Assembly: GCF_001983935.1 (NCBI RefSeq) | Contig: NZ_CP017641.1 | Coordinates: 496,001 to 560,000, forward strand | From: Fuerstiella marisgermanici | GTDB taxonomy: Bacteria > Planctomycetota > Planctomycetia > Planctomycetales > Planctomycetaceae | DNA length: 64,000 nucleotides | Direction of reading: 5' to 3' | Shown here: positions 44,492-57,495 of the stretch, piece by piece | How positions within the stretch are numbered: the first letter of the stretch is position 1 | Layout: every line of letters begins with the position of its first letter | Notes under the pieces: model-generated | Databases searched by the model: none | The model's input: only the letters and a program-made list of their open reading frames with translations | What the model was told of the DNA's origin: nothing | Translations under genes and position numbers: made by a program

Positions 44492-46252
44492 GTGCCACGG
44501 AAATGGTCCTTTCATCCGCATGACGAACCGTCCATCAGTCGACTCAGTAAAGCCTTGAAGGTGACGCCGCTTGTCGCGCAGGTGCTGATCGCCCGGGGGT
44601 ACGAGACTGCTGATGCTGCCAAAGGGTATCTCGAACCGAAGCTAAGCAACCTCCACGACCCTAATCTGCTGCCCGGTGTAGCGGATGCGGCGGCTCGCAT
44701 CGTGGCAGCTGTCAAAGACAAACGCCGCATCACCATTTACGGTGACTACGATGTTGATGGAGTAACATCGACGGCCGTATTGTGGCATTGCCTGAAACTT
44801 CAGGGTGCGAGTGTCGACTATTACATCCCTTGTCGTATCGAAGAAGGTTATGGCCTAAACGAGTCTGCGATTCGGCAACTACATGAAGACGACCCTCAGC
44901 GCCTGCTGGTTTCCGTCGACTGTGGGATCGCCAGCGTTCAGGAAGCGGCGGTGGCCAAAGACATTGGTCTGGAACTAATTATCACGGACCATCACCACAT
45001 CGGTTCAGAACTCCCTGATGCCGCCGTGCTGGTGCATCCGCGGTTGCCGGGGACCGAGTATCCCTTCGGTGAATTGTGTGGGGTTGGTGTGGCGTTTAAG
45101 CTGGCGTGGGCAATCTGCCAACTAACGGGCGACGGCACCAGAGCCAGCCCACGCATGCGGGAGTTTCTAAAATCAGCGGTGGGGCTGACGGCGATTGGAA
45201 CGGTTGCCGATGTCGTTCCACTGGTCGATGAAAATCGCGTGATCGTGCGTTACGGACTACACAGTCTGAAGGAAAATCCCTCGCCCGGTCTGCAGGCGCT
45301 GTTGCGAGTTTCGAATCTGCACGACAAGGCTCAACTGTCGTCAGAAGATATCGGGTTCGGCATAGCGCCGCGGATTAACGCGGCCGGGCGTCTGGGACAG
45401 GCGCGTTTGGCGGTAGAAATGCTGACAACGGATAACGTCGAACGCGCGATCCAGTTGGGGGCGTACGTGGACGAACTGAACAAGAACAGAAAAACGGTCG
45501 AACGCCGAATTCTGAAAGAAGCGAAGGAGCTGGTTGAAGCAAATCCCGAATGGTTGCAGCACGGAACGCTGGTGTTGGCTCACCACGACTGGCATCCCGG
45601 CGTGATCGGCATTGTCGCCAGTCGCATTTGTGAAACATACGAAAAACCTACCGTCATGATCTCTCTGAAGGATGACGGCACCGGGGTGGGAAGTGCCCGA
45701 TCATATGCCGGGTTTGATATGTACGCGGGACTGGAAGCAAGCCAGGAATGTTTGCTTGGGTTCGGTGGTCACAAAGCAGCGGCGGGTGTTCAGGTTGAAG
45801 CTGCTCGAGTTGATGAACTGCGTACGGCACTGGCAAACTGGTCGGCGCTGAACTTCGCTCCAACAGACGACGACACAGCATTGCGAGTCGACGCGGAAGT
45901 CCATCTGTCGGAGGTGACTCGGCGAGCCGTCATGGAATTACAGCATTTGGGCCCGTTCGGCGAAGCCAACCCCAAACCCCGTTTTGCAGCACGGCGAGTC
46001 GACTTGGCGGAACCGCCGAAAACAATGGGGGAAGGCGATCGGCATCTAGCGATCAAGGTCCGGCAACACAGCACAAATCTGCGAGCGGTCGCGTTTGGAC
46101 GGGGCGAATGGGCGGCCGAGTTGGCAGCGATCACAGGACCACTGTCAATCAGCTTCGCACCGCAAATCAATTCGTTCCGCGGCTACGACCGCGTCGAATT
46201 GCAACTACACGACTGGCAGCCGCCGGACGATGGCACGAATCCCGCGAAGTAA
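44492..46252 (+). CDS. recJ: Single-stranded-DNA exonuclease RecJ
   Basis: 586 residues from GTG at 44492, with CGGAG 8 bases upstream; the TTG at 44468 is less likely. DHH-family motifs: YGDYDVDGVTSTAVLW (about 83-98), SVDCGIAS, and ITDHHHIGSELP. The DHHA1 part has GFGGHKAAAGVQVE, and an OB-like end closes the protein. RecJ degrades single-stranded DNA 5' to 3' in recombination and repair. Stands between unrelated genes. Confidence 0.95.
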   Translation: MPRKWSFHPHDEPSISRLSKALKVTPLVAQVLIARGYETADAAKGYLEPKLSNLHDPNLLPGVADAAARIVAAVKDKRRITIYGDYDVDGVTSTAVLWHCLKLQGASVDYYIPCRIEEGYGLNESAIRQLHEDDPQRLLVSVDCGIASVQEAAVAKDIGLELIITDHHHIGSELPDAAVLVHPRLPGTEYPFGELCGVGVAFKLAWAICQLTGDGTRASPRMREFLKSAVGLTAIGTVADVVPLVDENRVIVRYGLHSLKENPSPGLQALLRVSNLHDKAQLSSEDIGFGIAPRINAAGRLGQARLAVEMLTTDNVERAIQLGAYVDELNKNRKTVERRILKEAKELVEANPEWLQHGTLVLAHHDWHPGVIGIVASRICETYEKPTVMISLKDDGTGVGSARSYAGFDMYAGLEASQECLLGFGGHKAAAGVQVEAARVDELRTALANWSALNFAPTDDDTALRVDAEVHLSEVTRRAVMELQHLGPFGEANPKPRFAARRVDLAEPPKTMGEGDRHLAIKVRQHSTNLRAVAFGRGEWAAELAAITGPLSISFAPQINSFRGYDRVELQLHDWQPPDDGTNPAK

Positions 46253-46451
46253 AGGTAACGTGCTGCGTCCCCGTGTAGCGTTGCTCCGCACGCCGCAGTG
46301 CAGTGGTAATTGAAGCAAGCCTTGATCGTTGGAAGGTTCGCCGTACCTCATACAATCACCTGATATCTGTCGCGGCAACTCATCAGCTGCGACTGTTTTT
46401 GCTCGTCGCCGAACGCGGTGCAGCAAGGGATGCGGCGGCGGGCGTGGTCGA

Positions 46452-47929
46452 TTACGTCAGAATGTCGGTGATGATGTTGCCATGAACGTCGGTGAGTCGG
46501 AAGTCGCGACCCTGGAAGCGGTATGTGAGACGCTCGTGATCGACACCCAGTTGCTGAAGGATGGTGGCGTTCAGGTCATGGATGTGGACGGGATTCTCAG
46601 TGATGTTATAGCTGAAATCGTCCGTCGCACCGTAAACCAGGCCTGGCTTAATGCCCGCTCCGGCCATCCAGATGCTAAAGCAACGAGGGTGATGGTCCCG
46701 GCCGTAGTTTTCTTTTGACAAGCTGCCCTGACTGTAGACCGTGCGGCCAAATTCGCCGCCCCAAATCACCAGAGTGTCTTCCAGAAGTCCGCGTTCCTTC
46801 AGATCCTGAACCAGAGCGTACGAAGGCTGATCGACATCTTTGCATTGCGACGGCAGGTCTCCCGCAACATTTCCGTGTTGGTCCCAGCCTCGATGAAAGA
46901 TCTGCACGAACCGAACGTCTCGTTCCAGCATTCGGCGAGCTAACAGGCAGCTTGCCGCATATGTGCCGGGAGTCGTTACGTCCGGCCCATACATGTCCAG
47001 CACGGATTTTGATTCGCCATCGATGTTGACCAGGTCCGGCATCGATGATTGCATCTTGAATGCCATTTCGTACTGAGCGATTCGGGCCTGAGTTTCCGGG
47101 TCGCCGATACGATCGAGTGTTCGCTGGTTCATTTCGCTTAGCCGATCCAGCATACGTCGCCGAGCTGTGGTTGACACGCCATCCGGATTGGACAGGTACA
47201 GCACCGGATCGCCCTGCCGCCGCAACGATACGCCGGAGTAGCGGCTGGGCAAAAAGCCGGCTCCCCACAGCCGGTTGTACAATGCCTGAGCCTGCTTGCG
47301 GCCGGTCCATGTGGGCGTCATCACCATAAAGGCGGGGACATCTTTGTTTTCCGATCCCAGCCCGTAACTCAGCCATGATCCGAGACTCGGACGACCAGGA
47401 AGCTGGTCACCGGTGCAGATGTATGTGATCGCCGGGTCGTGGTTAATCGCTTCCGTATGCATCGAACGTACGATGCAGATATCGTCTACCATTTTTGCCG
47501 TGTGCGGCAGCAGTTCGCTGATCCAGGCTCCTGACTTACCGTACTGTTCGAACTTAAACTTCGAAGGTGCGATCGGAAACCGTTTTTGACCGGACGTCAT
47601 CGTGGTCAGTCGCTGGCCATTGCGCACCGATTCCGGGAGGTCTTTGTCAAACATCGCCTCCATCTTTGGCTTGTAGTCGAAGGTGTCCTGCTGACAGGGG
47701 GCTCCGGCCATAAACAGATAGATGGCTCGCTTAGCCTTCGGCGCATACTTCTTCAGGTAATCTGGTACTTCGCCGCTGCTTAAGCTATCAGTCGGCGCAA
47801 CCGCGTCACCATTGCCGGCCATTGCTGAAGACTGCAGCAGCGATGCTAGAGCCGCCGTCCCCAGTCCGGTCGCTCCCCTGGCGAAAAAGTGCCGTCGTGT
47901 TTCGGACAGCATATGTTGATGAATTGGGT

Positions 47930-47933
<4 letters not shown>
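46452..47933 (-). CDS. DUF1501 protein, Tat-exported
   Basis: 493 residues. A twin-arginine signal ([21 protein letters not shown], residues 13-33) leads into the DUF1501 fold, a sulfatase/alkaline-phosphatase-like superfamily: [20 protein letters not shown] near 70, [19 protein letters not shown], and [14 protein letters not shown] with [15 protein letters not shown]. Its start overlaps the stop of the PSD1 gene (ATGA), the usual planctomycete pairing. Biochemical role unknown. The pair probably works on the outer side of the cytoplasmic membrane. Confidence 0.92.
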
Positions 47934-51049
<3,116 letters not shown>

Positions 51050-51209
51050 GATGTGCAGGGCCGGAGGGAAGAAACAGTGGCGGGCAGTGAGCGGTTTGCC
51101 GGGTTTCGCCGTCGAAGGGATTCGTCAACCGCTGTGCCTATTGTATCTGGATTGAGCGTTGGTTCGCCACAAAAGTAGCGGATTTTTGCACGTATCGAGC
51201 TGTCAGACG

Positions 51210-52190
51210 CTAGTTGTTGCCTGTTGTCACGGCTTCATCCTCAATGTGCACGCGGATAATCTCTTCAAACGACGTTTCCGCCTGAAAACCAAGCCGTGCG
51301 GCTCGCGTTGCGTCGAAATTCTGAGGCCAGCCAGCCACCATTTTGATGATCGCCTCGTCCGGTTCGCGACGGATTAGGCTCACGGTGTCGGCCCCGGCGA
51401 TTTTTTCTAAGGCCGCAATCTGTTCGCCCACCGTGACAGAAATACCGGGCATGGTGAGATTACGGCGAGGGCCGATCGTGCTTGAATCGATTGTGGCAGC
51501 GTGTAGCAGAAAACCCACAGCGGCTCGCGGCGAGGCGTGCCAATGTCGCACGTCCTCCGATACCGGCAACACAGCCTCCAGGCCGGCCAATGGTTCTCGA
51601 ATAATGTTCGAAAAGAACCCCGACGCTGCTTTGTTCGGTTTGCCTGGTCGCACGCAAATGGTCGGGAGGCGAATGCCGACTCCATCCATGAAACCGCGCC
51701 GCGAAAAGTCGCTTAGCAGCAATTCACCGATGGCTTTCTGAGTGCCATAGGACGTGAGCGGTGTGGTGTGGAAGTCGTCGCCAATAGCGTCGGGGAACGG
51801 AGCACCAAATACGGCGATTGAGCTGGTGAAGACGACTCGCGGCCAGTAGTCCGGCATCTGGCAGATCGCTTCGAACAGGTAGCGAGTGCCATCCAGATTA
51901 ATGCGATAGCCTTTTTCAAAATCGGCCTCCGCTTCGCCGGACACGATCGCGGCCAGGTGAAAGATCACGGCGGGGCGGTCGCTTAATAGTTCCCCGGCAA
52001 CAGATTGAGACGACAGGTCACCTTCACGAACATTCACTGGAATGACAGCGTTCGCGGGCACGGGGGCCGGAACCACGTCGAATAGTTCCAGGCGAGTGAC
52101 GTCGTTCGCTCCGATCCGGCCGGTTGCCGCCAGGTTTTGAGCCAGTTTCTGGCCCACCATTCCCGCTCCGCCGATGATGAGTACCTTCAT
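51210..52190 (-). CDS. NAD-dependent epimerase/dehydratase, D-erythronate dehydrogenase-like
   Basis: 326 residues, short-chain extended fold. Dinucleotide motif GGAGMVG at 8-14, VIFHLAAIVSGEAEADFEKGY near 75, catalytic Ser in FTSSIAVFG, and the Y-x3-K pair in SYGTQKAIGE near 150. The HLAAIVSGEAEADFE and IRLPTICVRPGKPNKAASGF segments resemble DenD, which oxidises D-erythronate in acid-sugar breakdown. No denK-type or isomerase genes are next to it, so the substrate call is tentative. Confidence 0.85.
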   Translation of the reverse strand: MKVLIIGGAGMVGQKLAQNLAATGRIGANDVTRLELFDVVPAPVPANAVIPVNVREGDLSSQSVAGELLSDRPAVIFHLAAIVSGEAEADFEKGYRINLDGTRYLFEAICQMPDYWPRVVFTSSIAVFGAPFPDAIGDDFHTTPLTSYGTQKAIGELLLSDFSRRGFMDGVGIRLPTICVRPGKPNKAASGFFSNIIREPLAGLEAVLPVSEDVRHWHASPRAAVGFLLHAATIDSSTIGPRRNLTMPGISVTVGEQIAALEKIAGADTVSLIRREPDEAIIKMVAGWPQNFDATRAARLGFQAETSFEEIIRVHIEDEAVTTGNN

Positions 52191-52371
52191 TGAGTTCTAT
52201 TTTCTATGGATGGATGGTTTGCATTTTCACAGGCCGGTTCGATCCTGCGGTTGTGTTTCCAGGCCGGCAATAACAGCGTTCAACATCGCGGATGAATACT
52301 TCGCTTCGCCACGATACAATTGCTTCGCACTTATACTGATCCACTCACCGATCCTCAACTCGCTCCGAAGC

Positions 52372-55300
52372 ATGAAGACAATCCCAACAGTCGCCGTCAT
52401 CACGCTGGTTACCGTCGCAATTGGTCTGCAACGGTCGGGCGCGGATGACGATGTCAAAGTCGACTTCACGCGAGACGTGCGGCCCATTCTGTCTAATGCC
52501 TGTTTTCATTGCCACGGACCTGACCAGGACACTCGCGAGGCTGATCTGCGACTGGATCAGCACGCCGGCCTGTTTGATGATCGAGGCGGGTACGTGGCCG
52601 TGAAACCCGGCGACGTCAGCAACAGCGAACTCGTGCGACGCCTTCTGTCTGACGACCCGGACGAAGTTATGCCGCCGCCGCAGTCAAACAAGAAGCTGAC
52701 GCAACAGCAGCGAGCCACGTTGGTGAAATGGGTCGAACAGGGAGCTGCCTGGGAGAAGCATTGGTCGTTCGAACAACCGGTGAAACCGAACGTGCCTCAA
52801 TCGACGGATGACAACTGGTCGCGCAACGAGATCGATCGCTTCATTGTTGCTCGCCTGCGCGCGGCCGGACTTCAGCCATCCCCGGAAGCAGACGTTTACA
52901 CACTGGTGCGACGTCTGTATCTGGATTTGATCGGCCTGCCACCAACACCGGCCGAAGCGGACACATGGGTTGCGAAACTGCAAGCTGGTGATGGGGAGCC
53001 GGTTAATGAAGCAGCGTTCCAGGAATTGGTAACTCATCTGTTGGCATCGCCTCACTACGGCGAACGCTGGGCGCGGCGGTGGCTGGACCTGGCTCGCTAT
53101 GCCGACACAAATGGCTACGAAAAGGACCGCGAACGCAGTATCTGGCCGTATCGAGATTGGGTTGTCAATGCGATCAATTCCGACATGCCCTTCGACCGTT
53201 TCACGATCGAACAACTTGCCGGTGACATGCTTCCAGACGCAACCATCGACCAGAAAATTGCGACCGGTTTTCATCGCAACACGATGCTAAACGAAGAAGG
53301 CGGCATCGATCCGTTGGAATTTCGTTACCACGCGATGACCGATCGGAACGCCACCACGGGCACCACGTGGCTGGGTTTAACGATCGGGTGTTGTCAGTGT
53401 CACACGCACAAATACGATCCCATTTCGCATCATGAATATTTTCAACTGATGGCGTTTCTGAACAATGCCGACGAGCCTCGATTGGCGCTGCCGGATGCAG
53501 GTTTGGATCGGCAGTGGAAACAGAATCGGGCGAAAGCGGATGAACTGGTGGCTCAACTTGCGAACGAGTGGCCGGTTGAAGCGGCGGATCAGTTAAGTGA
53601 ATCTGAAGTCGCGGCGAAGCGTGAGTCTGCGGTTGAAGCTGCATTTGAGGAATGGCTTGCGGCCGAACAACCGAACGCCGTGGAGTGGGTGGAACTGCAG
53701 CCGACGGAGGCTACGTCGAATCTGCCCATCCTTACGATCCAACCAGACAACTCAATATTCGCCAGCGGCGACACTGCTAAACGCGACGACTACTTCGTCA
53801 CCTTCGCGCCGTCCAGCCAACCGATTACCGCTCTGCGGTTGGAAGCACTGCCAGACGAACGGCTGCCCAGCGGCGGGCCAGGATCGACGTACTACGAAGG
53901 CCCATTGGGCGATTTCTTTTTAAACGAATTGAAAGCCTCATCCGGCGAATCTGAGTTTGCGTTCGCATCTGCGTCGCAAACGTATGCCAAAAATCGGTTC
54001 GGCAATAGCCCCGCGACCGCAGCACTCGCGATCGATGGCGACGTGCAAACAGGGTGGTCCGTTTACGAGCGACCGGGGGAGCGTCACGTCGCAGTGTATC
54101 AGCTGCGGCAACCGATCCCCGCGGGAACGCCGCTCCGATTGCAGATGACGTTTGGTCGCCACTTCGCCAGTTCGCTGGGGCGCTTTCGTTGGTCGGCTTG
54201 TGAATCTGAAAGTGCGCCGCAGGCCAGAACTTACGGCGACGACATTGCGTCCTCCCTGCGACAGCCACGTGCGGCTCTCGATGAAGCCCGGAAGAAGCGA
54301 CTGTTCGAAACCTTTCTGCTGAATGCAGAACCGCTGACAGGTAAGGCGGAAGAAATTCGTAAGCTGCGGAAGCGGCCTGAGGCAACCACGTCGCTGGTGA
54401 TGGCCGAGCGGCCTACCGAACATCCTCGGCCAACCTTCCGCCATCATCGCGGCGAATATCTTCAGCCAAAGGACCAGGTCACTGCTGGTCTGCCGGAAGT
54501 GCTGTCGGCAGATGGCAGTGCGCGGCCACGCAATCGCCTTGAGTTCGCACAATGGCTGGTGTCGGACGCGAATCCGCTCACGGCACGTGTTGTCGTCAAT
54601 CGGCATTGGGCCACCTTGTTTGGGACCGGAATCGTACGAACCGTTGACGATTTCGGATTGCAGGGCGAATCGCCTTCGCATCCCAAGCTGCTGGACTGGC
54701 TGGCGGTGACATTTCGCGAGGATGACGGCTGGTCGCTGAAAAATCTGCACCGTCGTATTGTGAGTTCGGCCACCTACCGTCAGGCATCGATCCCTGGTCC
54801 GGATGCAGCAGCCATCGATCCAGACAATCGACTGCTCAGTTTCCTGCCGCGACTACGTCTGGAAGCTGAGATTTTGCGTGACCAGTTGCTGGTCGCGGCC
54901 GGCGTACTGTCGGATAAAATCGGCGGTCCGCCCGTTCGGCCACCACAACCCGCCGGAGTGACGGAATCGGCGTACGGCAAGCCGAGTTGGGATGCCAGCA
55001 CGGGCGAAGACCGCTACCGCCGCAGTCTGTACACATTTTCGAAACGGACGGCGCCGTTCGCCATGTTCACCACATTCGACGCGCCAACAGGAGAAGCGTG
55101 CATCGCCGTTCGCGACCGCAGCAATAGCCCACTGCAGGCACTCACGCTACTGAACGACGTGATGACGGTCGACCTTGCTCGACAAGCAGGCTGCCGCGCT
55201 GCCGCTGCGTCGGCGGAAAGTGATACGGCAGAGCAGATGAATTCGCTGTTTCGCCGAGTTTTAGTGCGTCCGCCCGGCGAAGCTGAGCAGCAGTCTTTGG

Positions 55301-55476
55301 CCGCGTTTTGGGAGCAGCGGCGGGATCACTTCGTGGCGAATACGGCAGAAGCCCGGGAGTTCATGCAGGTTGGTGATAGCGACGAGGTAACGCCACTGAT
55401 GCTTGCGGAACAGGCGGCGTGGACTGCAACTGCTCGGGCCATTTTCGGTCTGGATGAAGCTTTGAATCGCGAGTAG
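52372..55476 (+). CDS. PSD1 / DUF1549 / DUF1553 protein, second copy
   Basis: 1034 residues from the ATG at 52372, which gives a signal peptide (MKTIPTVAVITLVTVAIGLQ); the frame open to 52174 overlaps the DenD gene and has no leader. PSCyt1 with CFHCHG near 43, DUF1549 with RRLYLDLIGLPPTPAEADTW and a second CxxCH (CCQCHTHKYDP), a long variable middle (about 380-680), and DUF1553 with VVNRHWATLFGTGIVRTVDDFG and RSNSPLQALTLLND. Unlike the copy at 47930, no DUF1501 gene follows. A strong hairpin lies after the stop. Confidence 0.92.
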   Translation: MKTIPTVAVITLVTVAIGLQRSGADDDVKVDFTRDVRPILSNACFHCHGPDQDTREADLRLDQHAGLFDDRGGYVAVKPGDVSNSELVRRLLSDDPDEVMPPPQSNKKLTQQQRATLVKWVEQGAAWEKHWSFEQPVKPNVPQSTDDNWSRNEIDRFIVARLRAAGLQPSPEADVYTLVRRLYLDLIGLPPTPAEADTWVAKLQAGDGEPVNEAAFQELVTHLLASPHYGERWARRWLDLARYADTNGYEKDRERSIWPYRDWVVNAINSDMPFDRFTIEQLAGDMLPDATIDQKIATGFHRNTMLNEEGGIDPLEFRYHAMTDRNATTGTTWLGLTIGCCQCHTHKYDPISHHEYFQLMAFLNNADEPRLALPDAGLDRQWKQNRAKADELVAQLANEWPVEAADQLSESEVAAKRESAVEAAFEEWLAAEQPNAVEWVELQPTEATSNLPILTIQPDNSIFASGDTAKRDDYFVTFAPSSQPITALRLEALPDERLPSGGPGSTYYEGPLGDFFLNELKASSGESEFAFASASQTYAKNRFGNSPATAALAIDGDVQTGWSVYERPGERHVAVYQLRQPIPAGTPLRLQMTFGRHFASSLGRFRWSACESESAPQARTYGDDIASSLRQPRAALDEARKKRLFETFLLNAEPLTGKAEEIRKLRKRPEATTSLVMAERPTEHPRPTFRHHRGEYLQPKDQVTAGLPEVLSADGSARPRNRLEFAQWLVSDANPLTARVVVNRHWATLFGTGIVRTVDDFGLQGESPSHPKLLDWLAVTFREDDGWSLKNLHRRIVSSATYRQASIPGPDAAAIDPDNRLLSFLPRLRLEAEILRDQLLVAAGVLSDKIGGPPVRPPQPAGVTESAYGKPSWDASTGEDRYRRSLYTFSKRTAPFAMFTTFDAPTGEACIAVRDRSNSPLQALTLLNDVMTVDLARQAGCRAAAASAESDTAEQMNSLFRRVLVRPPGEAEQQSLAAFWEQRRDHFVANTAEAREFMQVGDSDEVTPLMLAEQAAWTATARAIFGLDEALNRE

Positions 55477-55497
55477 TCTGGCCCCTCAACGCAATAA

Positions 55498-55525
55498 CCC
55501 CTCCCGCAATTTTTTACGGGAGGGG
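55498..55525 (+). terminator. Hairpin after the second PSD1 gene
   Basis: CCCCTCCCG (55498-55506) pairs perfectly with CGGGAGGGG (55517-55525); the 10-base loop holds six T. It is 22 bp after the stop codon. No T run follows on either strand, so it is a likely but not classical terminator. It may also protect the 3' ends of the two convergent transcripts. Confidence 0.55.
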
Positions 55526-55745
55526 CCATTGAGGGATTCAACATCTGGCGGATGGACGCTGGTGCGTGGCTGAGATACTTTCGTTGGTTCACGGCGTGCT
55601 TCTGCTTGTCACGTGCACCGCTGCCACCAGAAGTTTTTCGAGTCCACGGCGAATCTCGCTGACTTGTGGCTACGGAACAGGCGTTTCGGGTGATAAAGGC
55701 TGTTTCCCACGAGCCCGCACCGTCTGCGACAAAAGGGAAACTGCT

Positions 55746-56252
55746 TTAGCCACCCACGGCTTCACGGAACAGGAAGGCGTCAATGGGGCGAACTTCCAGC
55801 ATCGCAGCGGCGCCGCGACCGGAGGGCCGTGCAAAGCTGTAGGCGATGACCTTACCAGACGTGAGTTCACCAATATAAAGCAGTCCGTTCGCTGGTGGCG
55901 TTCCGCCGCTGGCTCGCATCTGAGCCGGTCCGCTGACGATCACGTATTTGGGCTCCGGCGTCGCAGGGTTGACTGCGAAGTCCAGCGCAACGTTTCTCGC
56001 GTAACCGTGGCTAAAACCTCCGGTCGTGCTGTTCAGATAGCCGCCGCGAAGAACGCCAGTCAGGTGGTCGAGCACAAAGATAGCATCGGTTTCGGCCAGG
56101 GTCGTGATGGGCACCGTGCACATTGAAAATTTGTCGTTCCCGTGAGCCGACGTTGCCTTTAATTCCTGTTGAGGCGTCAGAAACGTGATTCCGGCACCGA
56201 GGACGCAGCCAACGACCAGTGTGAGGACTGTCGAACGAGTGGATTGATTCAT
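55746..56252 (-). CDS. Small exported or anchored protein of unknown function
   Basis: 168 residues from the ATG at 56252; the frame to 56339 is longer without leader features. The N-terminus MNQSTRSTVLTLVVGCVLGAGI is a signal or anchor helix. The rest is a compact beta-rich domain with TDAIFVLDHLTGVLRGGYLN, PKYVIVSGPAQM, LLYIGELTSGKVIAYSF and a C-terminal MLEVRPIDAFLFREAV. This pattern suggests a small propeller-like fragment of the kind seen in planctomycete hypothetical proteins. I do not recognise a named family. Confidence 0.7.
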   Translation of the reverse strand: MNQSTRSTVLTLVVGCVLGAGITFLTPQQELKATSAHGNDKFSMCTVPITTLAETDAIFVLDHLTGVLRGGYLNSTTGGFSHGYARNVALDFAVNPATPEPKYVIVSGPAQMRASGGTPPANGLLYIGELTSGKVIAYSFARPSGRGAAAMLEVRPIDAFLFREAVGG

Positions 56253-56581
56253 GGGGGGACCTTTTTCTTTCTGAAATTCCGATGTGACGACGAACCGATG
56301 GCATCTGGCACGCGTCAGACAACCGCAGAGCCATTTCAATGGCAGGAACGGGAAACGGAGGCAACGATCCGTCGAATTCTATGCGTCTGCTCTTGATTTC
56401 GCCATAATGCGGCTGATGATCTGCCAATTCCTCCAACTTCCGCCCGTCAGAATCGGCCGGTTTTCCGTGAATTTCGTAACGAGAAAAGTCGTCGTCTTGT
56501 CTGCAGTGCATGAGGAAATAGCTCAACTGGGGCTGCTGGGGAGTTGGCACACAACAGCGACTTCAACCACGAAACATTTTG
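56253..56581. other. Divergent intergenic region
   Basis: 329 bp between the small exported protein (leftward) and serine acetyltransferase (rightward). No gene, repeat or riboswitch-like fold stands out. Short frames on both strands here lack start signals. Confidence 0.4.
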
Positions 56582-57388
56582 ATGACCACTGCCATTGCTG
56601 AAGTGACTCCACCGGAAATCTGCGTTTGGAGTTCGATCAGGGAAGTCGCGGAAAAGCACACTGCCAACCAGCCGGAATTGGCCAGCTTTCTGCACGCCAC
56701 TTTGTTAAATCACGACCGGTTTGAAGATGCGGTCAGCTATCACCTCGCCGGCAAGCTGGGCGGCGCTTCGTTATCGGCTATGCAGTTGCGCGAAATCTTT
56801 GACAATGCGCTGACGAACGATCCGAGTATCAGCGAAGCGATCAAGGCCGACATCTTCTGTGTTCGCGAACGAGACCCGGCCGTCAACTGCTGCATGGTGC
56901 CACTGTTGTACCTGAAGGGCGTGCATGCGTTGATTAGTTACCGAGTGGCTCATTGGTTGTGGAAAAATGGTCAGACGTTGCTGGCTCTGCATCTGCAGAA
57001 TCGGATTTCTGAAGCTTTCACGGTCGACATTCATCCGGCTGCGAGGATCGGGAAGGGCATTTTGATGGACCACGCCACTTCGATCGTGATTGGCGAAACG
57101 GCCGTCGTGGAAGACAACGTTTCGATGCTGCACGAAGTGACGCTGGGCGGGACAGGCAAAGAGATCGGTGACCGGCACCCCAAAGTGCGACGCAACGTGT
57201 TAATTGGTGCTGGTGCAAAAATTCTGGGCAACGTTGAAGTCGGCGAAGGTGCGAAGATCGGCGCGGGCAGCGTGGTACTGACCAACATTCCGCCGCATTG
57301 CACGTTCGCGGGTGTTCCTGCGGTGATGGTCGGCGGACCGCTTACCGGTGAACCGTCACTGGAAATGAATCACGGCATCAACATTTAG
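56582..57388 (+). CDS. cysE: Serine O-acetyltransferase
   Basis: 268 residues from the ATG at 56582 (a TTG immediately before it is the alternative). The N-terminal helical SAT domain (about 15-150, ending in YRVAHWLWKNGQTLLALHLQNRISEAF) leads to a left-handed beta helix of hexapeptide repeats: DIHPAARIGKGILMDHATSIVIGE, LGGTGKEIGDRHP, and IGAGAKILGNVEVGEGAKIG. The catalytic His are in DIHP and DHAT. It makes O-acetylserine for cysteine synthesis. It precedes a transsulfuration-type gene by 107 bp on the same strand. Confidence 0.93.
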   Translation: MTTAIAEVTPPEICVWSSIREVAEKHTANQPELASFLHATLLNHDRFEDAVSYHLAGKLGGASLSAMQLREIFDNALTNDPSISEAIKADIFCVRERDPAVNCCMVPLLYLKGVHALISYRVAHWLWKNGQTLLALHLQNRISEAFTVDIHPAARIGKGILMDHATSIVIGETAVVEDNVSMLHEVTLGGTGKEIGDRHPKVRRNVLIGAGAKILGNVEVGEGAKIGAGSVVLTNIPPHCTFAGVPAVMVGGPLTGEPSLEMNHGINI

Positions 57389-57495
57389 TGACGTCGCTGT
57401 AGTTCTCTGTTTGTAATGAAGTTGACGGAGTCGCCAGGCCCGGAAAATCGCACCTGTCACATTCATTCTGCTTTCGCGTCCCTTGTCCTTGATTT

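Noticed and set aside
53938-54750. 270-residue minus-strand frame inside the second PSD1 gene
   Set aside because: Lies opposite the variable middle and DUF1553 region, no recognisable domain.
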